Below are positions 43,914-52,113 of a DNA stretch of 64,000 nucleotides, piece after piece. Each line of letters opens with the position of its first letter. Positions within the stretch are counted from its first letter, which is position 1. Under the pieces are notes generated by a model that saw only the letters and a list, made by a program, of their open reading frames with translations, did no database searches and had not been told where the DNA came from. The position numbers and the translations under genes were made by a program. The stretch is from NCBI GenBank assembly GCA_964605705.1, contig CAZSDW010000007.1:1-64000 (forward strand), in the 5' to 3' direction. This DNA is from CAZSDW01 sp964605705 (GTDB lineage Bacteria; Fidelibacterota; UBA2242).

Positions 43914-44381
43914 ATGTCGAGAATTGTCGAAGATTTTTTTAATGAAATAGATACAAAAATACCAGATGATATTTCCCGTCTTGTGGAAAAACAGATGGAT
44001 ATTGCCGAGGCTATTGCAAGAGCAATAGATAAAAGCAAGTATAGGACCAGGAAAGAATTTGCCCAGGCAATCGATATGAAACCATCAATGCTGAGCAGGA
44101 TACTGGCTGGAAATGTGAATTTGACACTGAAAACAATAACAAAAATCGAATCAGCACTGGAAACTGAAATTATAAGTGTTGGCGAACAGGAGCCCTTTCG
44201 ACAGGTTCAGTATGTTGTGCTTCCGGAATCGATTAGCAGGTTTTCACAATTCATCGCTTCGGAACCATCGATTCCGTATCCTTTATCTGATAGTCAAAGC
44301 CAACCAGGAAAGATATGTATCAGCGGTTCGAAGCCTGGCTACAGTTTGATAAAAAAGGGGATGTATGAAGCAAGAGCCTAG
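43914..44381 (+). CDS. XRE-family antitoxin candidate with C-terminal extension
   Basis: 155 residues. Helix-turn-helix at about 37-85: TRKEFAQAIDMKPSMLSRIL, GNVNLTLKTITKIESAL. Residues ~95-155 extend past the HTH with a proline/serine-rich tail (VVLPESISRFSQF, SEPSIPYPLSDSQSQPG). In toxin-antitoxin-chaperone loci the antitoxin carries a chaperone-addiction tail at this position; the match here is by position, not sequence. Ten bases after the toxin candidate; its 3' end overlaps the SecB-like start by 17 bases. Confidence 0.7.
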   Translation: MSRIVEDFFNEIDTKIPDDISRLVEKQMDIAEAIARAIDKSKYRTRKEFAQAIDMKPSMLSRILAGNVNLTLKTITKIESALETEIISVGEQEPFRQVQYVVLPESISRFSQFIASEPSIPYPLSDSQSQPGKICISGSKPGYSLIKKGMYEARA

Positions 44382-44856
44382 ATCTGAAAAGCCAATAGAA
44401 TTTCGTTTAAGAAATATTCAAATAACAAAATGTTCCTTTCAAAATCCGGATAGACCAATCCAGGAGGATCAGGAACTAGGATTTTCCTTTGAATTTGGTG
44501 TTCGATTTGATGAAGAGAAGTCTGAAATTAATATTGATGTTGACTCGAAAATCTATTTTTCACCTAAGCAGAAGCTCATTATTGGAGAGATTAAGACAGT
44601 CACTTGTTTTTCCATAAATAATTTTAAGGATTTTGTTTATAAGAAAAATCATTTCGAATTTCCTGAAGATTTTGTGATTATGTTATTGAGTATTTCTTTT
44701 TCAACTCTACGGGGGATTTTTGTTGAAAAATCTACCAGTATTCTTCAGTATCAGGTTATTCTCCCGATAATCAATATTAAAGAGATTATTGAAAAGCAAA
44801 AATCTTCTCAATCATTAGCTTCAGGATGTTCCAAACCTTCAGGAAGTTTAAATTGA
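44365..44856 (+). CDS. SecB-like chaperone candidate
   Basis: 163 residues, start overlapping the antitoxin gene by 17 bases. The sequence shows a SecB-like arrangement: FRLRNIQITKCSF (first strand), FSFEFGVRF, VDSKIYFSPKQKLIIGEIKTVT (central strands), FSINNFKDFVYKK, then IMLLSISFSTLRGIFVEKS and a closing LQYQVILPIINIKEI, similar to the S-x-T-R-x-G/PxxxxP region of SecB-like chaperones. Strictly a fold guess. Position right after a higBA-like pair matches the three-gene TAC order. Confidence 0.5.
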   Translation: MKQEPRSEKPIEFRLRNIQITKCSFQNPDRPIQEDQELGFSFEFGVRFDEEKSEINIDVDSKIYFSPKQKLIIGEIKTVTCFSINNFKDFVYKKNHFEFPEDFVIMLLSISFSTLRGIFVEKSTSILQYQVILPIINIKEIIEKQKSSQSLASGCSKPSGSLN

Positions 44857-44959
44857 ATATATCCCTTTTTTAGATTGAAAAAACCTTCTAAATTCCTCCG
44901 GTTTTTGCCTAAGATGAAGGAATAATCTAACATCAAGGGTTGTGGACAATACCGGCAGT

Positions 44960-45005
44960 CCATCTGCATAAATCCCATCCCTTGAAAACTGCGGATGGTT
45001 TTTTT
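44960..45005 (+). promoter_or_regulatory. leader hairpin plus U-run abutting the hydrogenase-regulator start
   Basis: CCATCTGCA (44960-44968) pairs with TGCGGATGG (44990-44998) including one G-U, followed by seven T and then directly by the ATG at 45006. It looks like an intrinsic terminator inside the leader; there is no Shine-Dalgarno site between it and the ATG. It could end transcripts from the toxin-antitoxin region or act as an attenuator. Confidence 0.5.
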
Positions 45006-45254
45006 ATGGAAAAAAAGGTTCACACTACGATAATCACGGTCTATAACCGGGATGCAGCATACCGGCAGGTTGGCGAATTATTGCACAGCCATGCGAAGAG
45101 TATATTACTGAGAGTCGGATATCCCATGGAAAAGCACAATGTGGCTATTATTTTCCTGATCCTGGAAATGACCACCGACGAACTCGGTGCCCTAACCGGC
45201 AAACTGGGTCAGATTTCGACAGTCAAAGTCAAGTCAATGACGTTGAAGGTCTAA
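45006..45254 (+). CDS. TM1266-like iron-only hydrogenase system regulator
   Basis: 82 residues, starting MEKKVHTTIITVYNRDAAYR, LLHSHAKSILLRVGYPM, IIFLILEMTTDELGALTGKL. It matches the TM1266-type small ACT-like proteins found next to [FeFe]-hydrogenase maturation genes. A TTG at 44940 would give 104 residues, but the added part has no family match and runs through the hairpin. It is 41 bases before hydG. Regulatory role is from the family name; its mechanism is not established. Confidence 0.75.
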   Translation: MEKKVHTTIITVYNRDAAYRQVGELLHSHAKSILLRVGYPMEKHNVAIIFLILEMTTDELGALTGKLGQISTVKVKSMTLKV

Positions 45255-45295
45255 GATTTAAGGAAAAAGGTAAAAGTAGTACTATTGAGGATAGA

Positions 45296-46819
45296 ATGTC
45301 AGAATTAGCTGTACAGGAATGGGTAAAACAGGTCATTAGACAGGATGAAATTGATAAATATCTTGTCAATGCTAAAGATTTTATCATTGAGCATGAAATA
45401 AGGAATACGTTAGATAAAAATACAAAGCCCGATAAACAGCGCATAAGGGATATCATTCAGAAATCCCTGCGGATTGAGCGGCTGAATCCTGATGAAACGG
45501 CGGCGCTGCTGCATGTGGATGACCCCGATTTGTGGGCAGAGATATATGCTGCCGGTCTGGAGGTCAAGCGCAAAGTTTATGATAATCGGATCGTCTTTTT
45601 TGCACCACTGTACTGCAGCAACCTGTGTGTGAACAATTGTGCTTATTGCGGCTTTCGGACTGAGAATGCAGGTGAGAAGCGCCGAATTCTGACGATGGAT
45701 GAGATTCGCCAGGAAACGGAAGCGGTCATTTCCGAAGGACATAAACGCATGATTGTGGTTTATGGTGAACATCCGAGTTCTGACGCCGATTATATCGCGA
45801 ATACGATTGAGACTGTTTATGGCGTAAAAAAGCCAGCCCGGCATGGAATGGGTGAAATTCGCAGGGTGAATATCAATGCCGCTCCCATGTCAATCGCTGA
45901 TTTGAAAAAACTCTGGAACGTGGGGATCGGCACCTACCAGGTTTTCCAGGAAACTTATCATAATGAAACTTATAAAAAAGTTCATCCGGCAAATACCATC
46001 AAAGGCAATTATCGCTGGCGTCTTTATGCGTTGCACCGGGCAATGGATGCTGGAATCGATGATGTGGCAATTGGGGTGCTCTTCGGACTTTATGATTGGC
46101 GTTTTGAAGTGATGGGGCTGTTATATCATGCCATCGATCTGGAGCGCCAATTCGGAATCGGACCGCATACCATTTCATTTCCGAGAATGACACCTGCCAG
46201 TGGATCCTATCTCAGTACCCATTCGAAATATTTAGTGAATGATGAAGATTTTAAAAAACTGGTAACAGTTCTTCGATTATCGGTGCCTTATACCGGACTG
46301 ATCATCACTGCCCGGGAAAGCGCCGAATTACGACGGGAAGTGATAAAAGTTGGTTGTACTCAAACCGACGCCTCCACAAAAATCGGTATTGGGGCTTATA
46401 CGGAAGCGATGAAAGCATTGAATGGTTTTAATGCCGGTTCCCAGGATGAAAGCCGTCAGCAGTTTATGCTCGGCGATATGCGTCGCCTGGATGATGTTGT
46501 GCGGGAATTGGCTGAGATGGATATGATCACCTCGTTTTGTACCGCCGGTTATCGCTGTGGTCGAACCGGTGATAAAATAATGGGACTGTTGAAAAGTTGC
46601 ACCGAAGGGAAGTTCTGTAAATTGAATGCCGTTCTGACTTTTCGGGAGTATCTCGATGATTATGCCTCGCCGGAGACAAAGGCAATCGGTGAACGTTTGA
46701 TTCAAAAAGAACTGGATCAAATTCGCAACATACCATTTTTCAGTAAAGGTACTTTGCTGCAAACTTTCGAGAAAATGTACCGGGATATCACGAATGGAAA
46801 AAGGGACGTGTATATTTAG
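45296..46819 (+). CDS. hydG: [FeFe]-hydrogenase maturase HydG (tyrosine lyase)
   Basis: 507 residues. Radical-SAM motif CVNNCAYC (Cys111, Cys115, Cys118) for the first [4Fe-4S] cluster; HydG makes CO and CN ligands from tyrosine. QVFQETYHNETYKKVHP fits the tyrosine-binding region. The C-terminal cluster motif is normally CX2CX22C; here it reads C415-T-A-G418-Y-R-C421 ... C441, so the middle cysteine is Gly with a Cys three residues further on. RBS GAGG. Downstream follow an unknown gene, aspartase and hydF. Confidence 0.9.
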   Translation: MSELAVQEWVKQVIRQDEIDKYLVNAKDFIIEHEIRNTLDKNTKPDKQRIRDIIQKSLRIERLNPDETAALLHVDDPDLWAEIYAAGLEVKRKVYDNRIVFFAPLYCSNLCVNNCAYCGFRTENAGEKRRILTMDEIRQETEAVISEGHKRMIVVYGEHPSSDADYIANTIETVYGVKKPARHGMGEIRRVNINAAPMSIADLKKLWNVGIGTYQVFQETYHNETYKKVHPANTIKGNYRWRLYALHRAMDAGIDDVAIGVLFGLYDWRFEVMGLLYHAIDLERQFGIGPHTISFPRMTPASGSYLSTHSKYLVNDEDFKKLVTVLRLSVPYTGLIITARESAELRREVIKVGCTQTDASTKIGIGAYTEAMKALNGFNAGSQDESRQQFMLGDMRRLDDVVRELAEMDMITSFCTAGYRCGRTGDKIMGLLKSCTEGKFCKLNAVLTFREYLDDYASPETKAIGERLIQKELDQIRNIPFFSKGTLLQTFEKMYRDITNGKRDVYI

Positions 46820-46855
46820 ATGTCAGATTGATGATTGATGATTTGAGATTTTGAA

Positions 46856-47155
46856 TTGAAGAAAATATTGGATTGTGAAAGGATTATTGATATTTTTGAA
46901 AATGCTGAATGGTCTCTTTTGGCAAAATTGACGGCGATTGCGGACGAATTGTCGATCTGTTTTAATACCGGGATTTATTTCTGTGAAATTAAGGGCAAAC
47001 GCTGGTCATTTTTTGCCGGAAGTAGCGATACGGTCTTTGGTTCAAAGCGGTTTCAGGTTAATGATAAATGGGGGATAATATCCGATTTTGATTTTGATCA
47101 ATATACTGACAGCCATCTAATCATAAACATAATCAGAGGGATGCTAAGTGACTGA
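46856..47155 (+). CDS. uncharacterised protein between hydG and aspA
   Basis: 99 residues from a TTG, no clear Shine-Dalgarno. Contains ILDCERIIDIFENAEWSLL, KLTAIADELSICFNTGIYF, CEIKGKRWSFFAGSSDTVFG. No motif recognised, no signal or membrane segment. The frame ends just before the aspartase ATG, in the same direction, so it is probably expressed with the maturation genes. A weaker alternative is that it is not a gene, since codons are ordinary and the start is TTG. Confidence 0.45.
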   Translation: MKKILDCERIIDIFENAEWSLLAKLTAIADELSICFNTGIYFCEIKGKRWSFFAGSSDTVFGSKRFQVNDKWGIISDFDFDQYTDSHLIINIIRGMLSD

Positions 47156-47171
47156 TGTACCGGGAGAAAAC

Positions 47172-48590
47172 ATGAATTCATATCGAACCGAAACCGATCC
47201 TCTTGGCAGCATGAATGTTCCTGCAGATGTGCTCTGGGGTATTCACAGTCTGCGGGCGAAAGAAAATTTTCCAATGTCGAACCGACCAGTTCACAAAGCC
47301 CTGATTCATGCTTATGGTGCGATAAAACTGGCAGCGATTCAGACCAATCAATCTATCCGAAACTGGTCAGACAATGTCTATAATGCTTTGATTCAGTCTG
47401 CAACAGAATTGATGGAAGGGCTGCTTGATGAACAAATTATTGTGGATGCTTTGCAGGGTGGTGCCGGTACTTCAACGAATATGAATGTCAATGAAGTCAT
47501 TGCCAACCGAGCGCTGCAAATTCTTGATGACAAGCCGGGTAACTATCAGAGAATTCATCCTCTTGATGATGTCAATCTGCATCAATCTACTAACGACACC
47601 TATCCGACGGCGCTGAAAATCGCCGCCATCAACTTAATCCGCGATCTGGAACAGGCAATTATTGGTATAACGGAATCGTTCCAGGAAAAAGAAAAAGAAT
47701 TTGCTCATGTAGTGAAGGTCGGGCGAACCCAGTTACAGGATGCCGTTTTGACAACGTTGGGACGTGAAATGAGCGCCTATGCCGACGCATTTGCCAGGGA
47801 CCGTTGGCGAATATATAAATGTGAAGAACGTCTGCGGGTGGTAAATCTGGGCGGCACAGCGATTGGATCGGGGATTTCAGCACCCCGGAAATACATATTT
47901 TCAGTAGTTGAACGATTGAAAGAGATTACCGGAATCGGTCTGGCGCGGGCGGAGAACCTGATTGAAGCGACTCAGAATGCCGATGTCTATGTAGAAGTCA
48001 GTGGGATTATTAACGCCTGTGCCGTGAATCTTTTCAAATCAGCCAATGATTTGCGTCTTTTGGCTTCCGGTCCCAGTGGTGGATTTGGTGAAATCATTTT
48101 ACCCAAGCGTCAGGCGGGATCGTCTATTATGCCAAATAAAATCAATCCCGTCATTCCGGAAGCAGTCATCCAGGCTTGTATCCAGGTTTTTGCATATTCC
48201 CAGGTAATTACATTTGCAGCGTCTCAGGGAAATCTCGAACTCAATGCCTTTTTACCACTGATTGCAGACAATTTACTGCAAAGTATCGAATTGCTGACAA
48301 ATGCAATCGGGATGTACAGGACTAACTGTGTCGATGGAATAATAGCCAATGAAGTGCGCTGCCAGCAGGATGTCGAAAATTCGACGGCTTTATTAACAGC
48401 GCTGGTTGAAGTAATTGGTTATGATAAAGCATCCGAAATTGGCAAAATTGCTCAATCAACAGGAAAATCAATCAAAGCCCTTGTGATTGAACAGAATATC
48501 CTGGGTGAATCGGAATTTGATGAACTTATCTCACCGGAACATGTCAACCGTCTGGGTTCAAAAATAGAAAGCGAAAAAAAAGAATGCTGA
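47172..48590 (+). CDS. aspA: aspartase/fumarase-superfamily lyase (probable aspartate ammonia-lyase)
   Basis: 472 residues from the ATG at 47172, preceded by GGGAG; a GTG at 47148 is possible. Superfamily signatures: GGAGTSTNMNVNEVIANRA, HPLDDVNLHQSTNDTYPTA, and AGSSIMPNKINPVIPEAV. Aspartase and class II fumarase share these, and I cannot separate them by eye; the GxxSSIMPxKxNPVxPE core fits both. Deaminates aspartate to fumarate if AspA. Its location between hydG and hydF is notable; its stop overlaps the hydF start. Confidence 0.85.
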   Translation: MNSYRTETDPLGSMNVPADVLWGIHSLRAKENFPMSNRPVHKALIHAYGAIKLAAIQTNQSIRNWSDNVYNALIQSATELMEGLLDEQIIVDALQGGAGTSTNMNVNEVIANRALQILDDKPGNYQRIHPLDDVNLHQSTNDTYPTALKIAAINLIRDLEQAIIGITESFQEKEKEFAHVVKVGRTQLQDAVLTTLGREMSAYADAFARDRWRIYKCEERLRVVNLGGTAIGSGISAPRKYIFSVVERLKEITGIGLARAENLIEATQNADVYVEVSGIINACAVNLFKSANDLRLLASGPSGGFGEIILPKRQAGSSIMPNKINPVIPEAVIQACIQVFAYSQVITFAASQGNLELNAFLPLIADNLLQSIELLTNAIGMYRTNCVDGIIANEVRCQQDVENSTALLTALVEVIGYDKASEIGKIAQSTGKSIKALVIEQNILGESEFDELISPEHVNRLGSKIESEKKEC

Positions 48591-49804
48591 AAACTCCTCG
48601 AGGATTACGACTGCATATCGGGATATTCGGGCGGCGGAATGTCGGTAAATCATCGCTTTTAAATGTGTTGACGCGACAGACTGTCTCGATCGTTTCGGAT
48701 GTAGCGGGTACCACCACTGATCCTGTTGAAAAACCGATGGAGCTGTTGCCGATCGGACCGGTAATTTTCATTGATACTGCAGGCATTGATGATATCGGCG
48801 TTCTGGGCGAATTGCGTACAGCCCGGACAAAGAAAATCTTTGATCGAACCGATCTGGCGATATTGGTAGCAACCGGTGAAAGCTGGAACGAATTTGAGCA
48901 GAACATCCTTGACGAGTTTAAGAATCGAAGTATTCCAACCATTGTTGTATTTAATAAACTGGATCGAATCAAATCCGATCCAGAGATTGAAAACCGGCTA
49001 ATTAAAGATAACTATACTATTATTCACACGGTAGCCACTGAGGCACAGGGAATTTTTGATCTTCGAGAGGCAATTATCAAATTAACACCGCAGGAAATTA
49101 TCAATACTCCAACGATTATCGGAGATTTGATACGCCCCGGTGAATTAGTTATTCTGGTGGTCCCTGTAGATAAGGAAGCACCAAAAGGACGGCTGATATT
49201 GCCCCAGGTTCAGACCATTCGCGATATCCTGGACAGCGACGCTTATTGTATTGTTGTAAAGGAACGGGAACTCCGGGATGCGTTTAAAAAATTGAATTCC
49301 AGACCGGCGATGGTTGTGACCGATAGCCAGGCGTTCTTGAAAGTGGCTGCCGATACACCGACGGATGTTCCGATGACGTCCTTTTCGATTCTCTTTGCGC
49401 GTCTAAAAGGTAATTTACACGAATTTGCACGAGGCGCTATGGTCATCGACGAACTGAAATCCGGTGACAATGTCCTCATTGCGGAAGCCTGTTCCCATCA
49501 TCCGATAACCGATGATATTGGAACGGTGAAAATTCCCCGCTGGCTGACCCAATATGTTGGTGGAAAACTGAATTTTGCACATTGTCAGGGACACGATTTT
49601 CCTGATGATCTGGAGAAATACAAACTGATTATTCATTGCGGTTCATGTATGTTTAACAGGAGAGAAGTACTCTCCCGGATTATGCATGCCAAACGGGCAG
49701 GTGTGCCAATAACCAATTATGGATTGGCAATTGCCTATACGCTGGGAATATTTGAGCGTGCGCTATCGCCATTTCCGTCATTGAAGATGATGTTTGATAA
49801 TTGA
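48584..49804 (+). CDS. hydF: [FeFe]-hydrogenase maturation GTPase HydF
   Basis: 406 residues. G domain: GIFGRRNVGKSSLLN (P-loop, ~13-27), VAGTTTDPVE (switch I), DTAGIDD (switch II), NKLD. C-terminal cluster-binding motif CxH...HCxxC: EACSHHP and IIHCGSCMFNRRE, as in HydF. HydF carries the H-cluster precursor to the hydrogenase. ATG overlaps the aspartase stop (ATGCTGA). HydE, the third maturase, is not in the window. Confidence 0.93.
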   Translation: MLKTPRGLRLHIGIFGRRNVGKSSLLNVLTRQTVSIVSDVAGTTTDPVEKPMELLPIGPVIFIDTAGIDDIGVLGELRTARTKKIFDRTDLAILVATGESWNEFEQNILDEFKNRSIPTIVVFNKLDRIKSDPEIENRLIKDNYTIIHTVATEAQGIFDLREAIIKLTPQEIINTPTIIGDLIRPGELVILVVPVDKEAPKGRLILPQVQTIRDILDSDAYCIVVKERELRDAFKKLNSRPAMVVTDSQAFLKVAADTPTDVPMTSFSILFARLKGNLHEFARGAMVIDELKSGDNVLIAEACSHHPITDDIGTVKIPRWLTQYVGGKLNFAHCQGHDFPDDLEKYKLIIHCGSCMFNRREVLSRIMHAKRAGVPITNYGLAIAYTLGIFERALSPFPSLKMMFDN

Positions 49805-49819
49805 AAAAGAATTGTATAA

Positions 49820-49848
49820 AAAAGCCCGTCAGCAAAAAACGGGCTTTT
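49820..49848. terminator. bidirectional intrinsic terminator between hydF and the DUF1508 genes
   Basis: AAAAGCCCGT pairs with ACGGGCTTTT across a 9-base A-rich loop, T-rich on both sides. It lies between convergent genes and can stop transcription in both directions. Confidence 0.85.
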
Positions 49849-49872
49849 CTATTAATACTATGAAAGTTTGTA

Positions 49873-50055
49873 TTATTCTTCAGATTCCTCGACTGTGGCG
49901 ATTTTGGCATTATTAATAACGTCCTCAACATGAGAAACACACTCTTCGCGAGTATCAAAACCCATTCCGGATACGCCAACGATTTCCTGTTCATCGGTTT
50001 TCAGACGCCAGCGCCATTTTTGACCTTTATCAATATAAAGTTGCAGTATTGACAT
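49873..50055 (-). CDS. small DUF1508 protein
   Basis: 60 residues: MSILQLYIDKGQKWRWRLK then TDEQEIVGVSGMGFDTREECV. Matches the DUF1508 (YegP-like) motif with W-R-W-R and G-x-G-F. It is one domain; E. coli YegP has two. AGGAG lies upstream of the ATG. It is followed by the terminator and preceded by the LysM fusion, whose N-terminus is the same domain, so the two arose by duplication. Role unknown. Confidence 0.8.
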   Translation of the reverse strand: MSILQLYIDKGQKWRWRLKTDEQEIVGVSGMGFDTREECVSHVEDVINNAKIATVEESEE

Positions 50056-50065
50056 ATCGATACTC

Positions 50066-51247
50066 CTACTTCTTTTTATAAGTTTTTACGACTTTGATAT
50101 CTTTTGGATTAATTTGTCCCTGAAACTCCGCTAATACCGACTCAGCATAGAAATAGGCTCCAAACAGATAATAAATCGCATCTTTTTTACCCAACTGTTT
50201 GTAAATCAGGTAAGCTCGAACATATCCTCTGGCAACTTTCTGCCGGTCGGAATCACTGAGTTTTAGTTTATTCCCCTCAAGTGCCGGAATAAGCAGCTCA
50301 ATTCCAATTCTGATCAAATCCGGATTTCGAATTTTTTTGGTGTTGGCATTATAAATAGTTGGCCAGAGGTAAGCATCGGAATAGTATTCATCTGCCAGAG
50401 ACCAAAGCCGGTCGCCTTTTACGACTTTGTGGATTATGTCCATAGGAATCGGTTCCGGGACCTTATTCAGCTCGGGTGATTCAATATGGGTTTTCAGCTC
50501 AGCGATTTCTTGTTCTGGAATTATCGTATCGGGTTCTTCGGTGATGATCGGGATTTCTTCTTCTACCGGTTCTGGTACCATTTCAGGGCTTGGAACCTGT
50601 TCTTCTGTCTCCGGAATAATTTCAAGCATCACTGGTTCGGATTCGGGTTTTTTCTTTAGCGAAAGCAGAATAATCATGACAATAATAATGACCAGAGCTG
50701 CTATTGAAGTGATCAATGCCCAGTTAGGTTTTTTCCACTTCTCCGGTGCGGAGGTATAGGATGATTCCTCCATTAGCGATGGAATATCATCGGGCTGTTC
50801 GATGGGTTCAGGAGGTGGCTGCAAAGTCTCTTCTTCGGCTTCTTCAATCGGTTCTTCCTCAGGTTCGTCGATTTCATTCAGCTCAGGTTCAATCTCGGGT
50901 TCCGGTTCCGCTTCGAATTCGGGTTCCTCGATAAACTCTTCATCCGGAACCATCTCCAGTTCAGACTCTACATCCGGTTCCGGTTCTGTGTCCGGTGTTT
51001 CATCGGATACAGGTTCTTCTGTTGATTCCGAATCAGGTGCTTCTTTATAGACCGAAAAATCTTCTTCGGATTCATAAATCCGTACCTCGGAAATATCGGA
51101 TAATTGCCGTGCAGTATCAAGATCTTCAAGACATTCATCTTTACTGATGAATCCTTCGCCGGATACCGCGATGATTTTACCTTCATCATTACGAAGACGC
51201 CATCTCCAACGACTACCCTTATCTTTGTAATATTGGAATACGGCCAT
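50066..51247 (-). CDS. DUF1508-transmembrane-LysM fusion protein
   Basis: 393 residues from the ATG at 51247 with AGGAGG upstream. Domains: DUF1508 (1-55: MAVFQYYKDKGSRWRWRL, GEGFISKDECLEDL), an acidic E/P/D-rich linker (~60-170), a membrane segment (176-197, WALITSIAALVIIIVMIILLS), a second acidic linker (~200-265), LysM (272-322: HKVVKGDRLWSLADEYYSD, LWPTIYNANTKKI, DLIRIGIELLIPA), and a C-terminal tail. A single pass would put DUF1508 inside and LysM in the periplasm where it could bind peptidoglycan. It sits with the small DUF1508 gene, 10 bases apart. Confidence 0.8.
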   Translation of the reverse strand: MAVFQYYKDKGSRWRWRLRNDEGKIIAVSGEGFISKDECLEDLDTARQLSDISEVRIYESEEDFSVYKEAPDSESTEEPVSDETPDTEPEPDVESELEMVPDEEFIEEPEFEAEPEPEIEPELNEIDEPEEEPIEEAEEETLQPPPEPIEQPDDIPSLMEESSYTSAPEKWKKPNWALITSIAALVIIIVMIILLSLKKKPESEPVMLEIIPETEEQVPSPEMVPEPVEEEIPIITEEPDTIIPEQEIAELKTHIESPELNKVPEPIPMDIIHKVVKGDRLWSLADEYYSDAYLWPTIYNANTKKIRNPDLIRIGIELLIPALEGNKLKLSDSDRQKVARGYVRAYLIYKQLGKKDAIYYLFGAYFYAESVLAEFQGQINPKDIKVVKTYKKK

Positions 51248-51483
51248 TGCCCCTCCTTTATGGATCAATTTTTACTTAGTACACATTATTCTGTAAAATA
51301 AATGAAAAATAAAAAAATCCAAAAGAAAATTTAGATAAAATGACCCAATTAGGACCAATATTAGGTTGTTTTAATAATAAATGTGAATAATTTCCTTATA
51401 ATGAGTGATAAGTGAGAATTTAAAAAATGCAACCAACCGGTTGAATTTGTATCTAAAACGTCAAAAATAAAGGAAAATTGATT

Positions 51484-51993
51484 ATGAAATTCAAATTTTT
51501 AATAGTGCTTAGCGTTGTTTTTATTTTACTTGTTCAGGTTTTACCCGCTGCCGGGCAGGAGTGGTATTCATTTCAGGAGGGAATGAAAATCGCAAAAGAC
51601 CAGGAAAAGCATATCATTATTGATTTTTTTGCTGATTGGTGTACCTGGTGTAAAGTCATGGATAAAGAGACCTTTTCTGATAATGACGTCAAAAAGTACC
51701 TTTTTGAAAATTTTATTCCAATCAGACTGAATGCCGAAAGCACAACTGAAACTCTCCAATTTCAGGGGCAGACATTTACTCCTCGCGAATTAACTTCAGC
51801 TTTTCGGGTGACCGGATTTCCTTCAATTGCCTTTTTGACACCTGAATCACAGGTCATCACTGTGATTCCCGGATATATTAAAAAGGATATGTTCATGAAT
51901 CTGATGCAGTACATGGAGCGTGAATGCTATAAATCACAAACGCCATTGGATCAATTTCTGGAAAAAGATTGCGATAACAGAGCGAAAAAATAA
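51484..51993 (+). CDS. exported thioredoxin-fold protein (SoxW-like)
   Basis: 169 residues from the ATG at 51484 with AAAGGA upstream. Signal peptide (LIVLSVVFILLVQVLPAAG) and thioredoxin motif FFADWCTWCKVMDKETF (Cys53, Cys56), with cis-Pro in RVTGFPSIAFLTP. The VMDKETFSDNDVKKYL pattern matches thioredoxins of the SoxW/DsbD-gamma kind. The C-terminal end has two extra cysteines (ECYKS, KDCDN). Periplasmic thiol-disulfide role is likely; partner unknown. Confidence 0.85.
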   Translation: MKFKFLIVLSVVFILLVQVLPAAGQEWYSFQEGMKIAKDQEKHIIIDFFADWCTWCKVMDKETFSDNDVKKYLFENFIPIRLNAESTTETLQFQGQTFTPRELTSAFRVTGFPSIAFLTPESQVITVIPGYIKKDMFMNLMQYMERECYKSQTPLDQFLEKDCDNRAKK

Positions 51994-52058
51994 TAGGACT
52001 GTTGAACTTGAGTCAGTTTAGTGAGAAGATATTCCTTCTTATTGACTTATATTTGAAG

Positions 52059-52089
52059 TTTGAAAAAAACTGTTAATAGGGTATATTTA
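52059..52089 (+). promoter_or_regulatory. candidate Bacteroidetes-type promoter upstream of nrnA
   Basis: TTTG at 52059-52062, 19 bases, TATATTTA at 52082-52089, about 25 bases before the nrnA ATG. Matches the TTTG-19-TAnnTTTG spacing except at the last base. Confidence 0.45.
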
Positions 52090-52113
52090 TAACTATTTTA
52101 AAGTGAGTGATCT

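Noticed and set aside
50427..51050. Plus-strand Ser/Gly-rich ORFs opposite the LysM fusion
   Set aside because: They are the mirror image of the acidic E/P repeat in the minus-strand gene, with no ribosome site.
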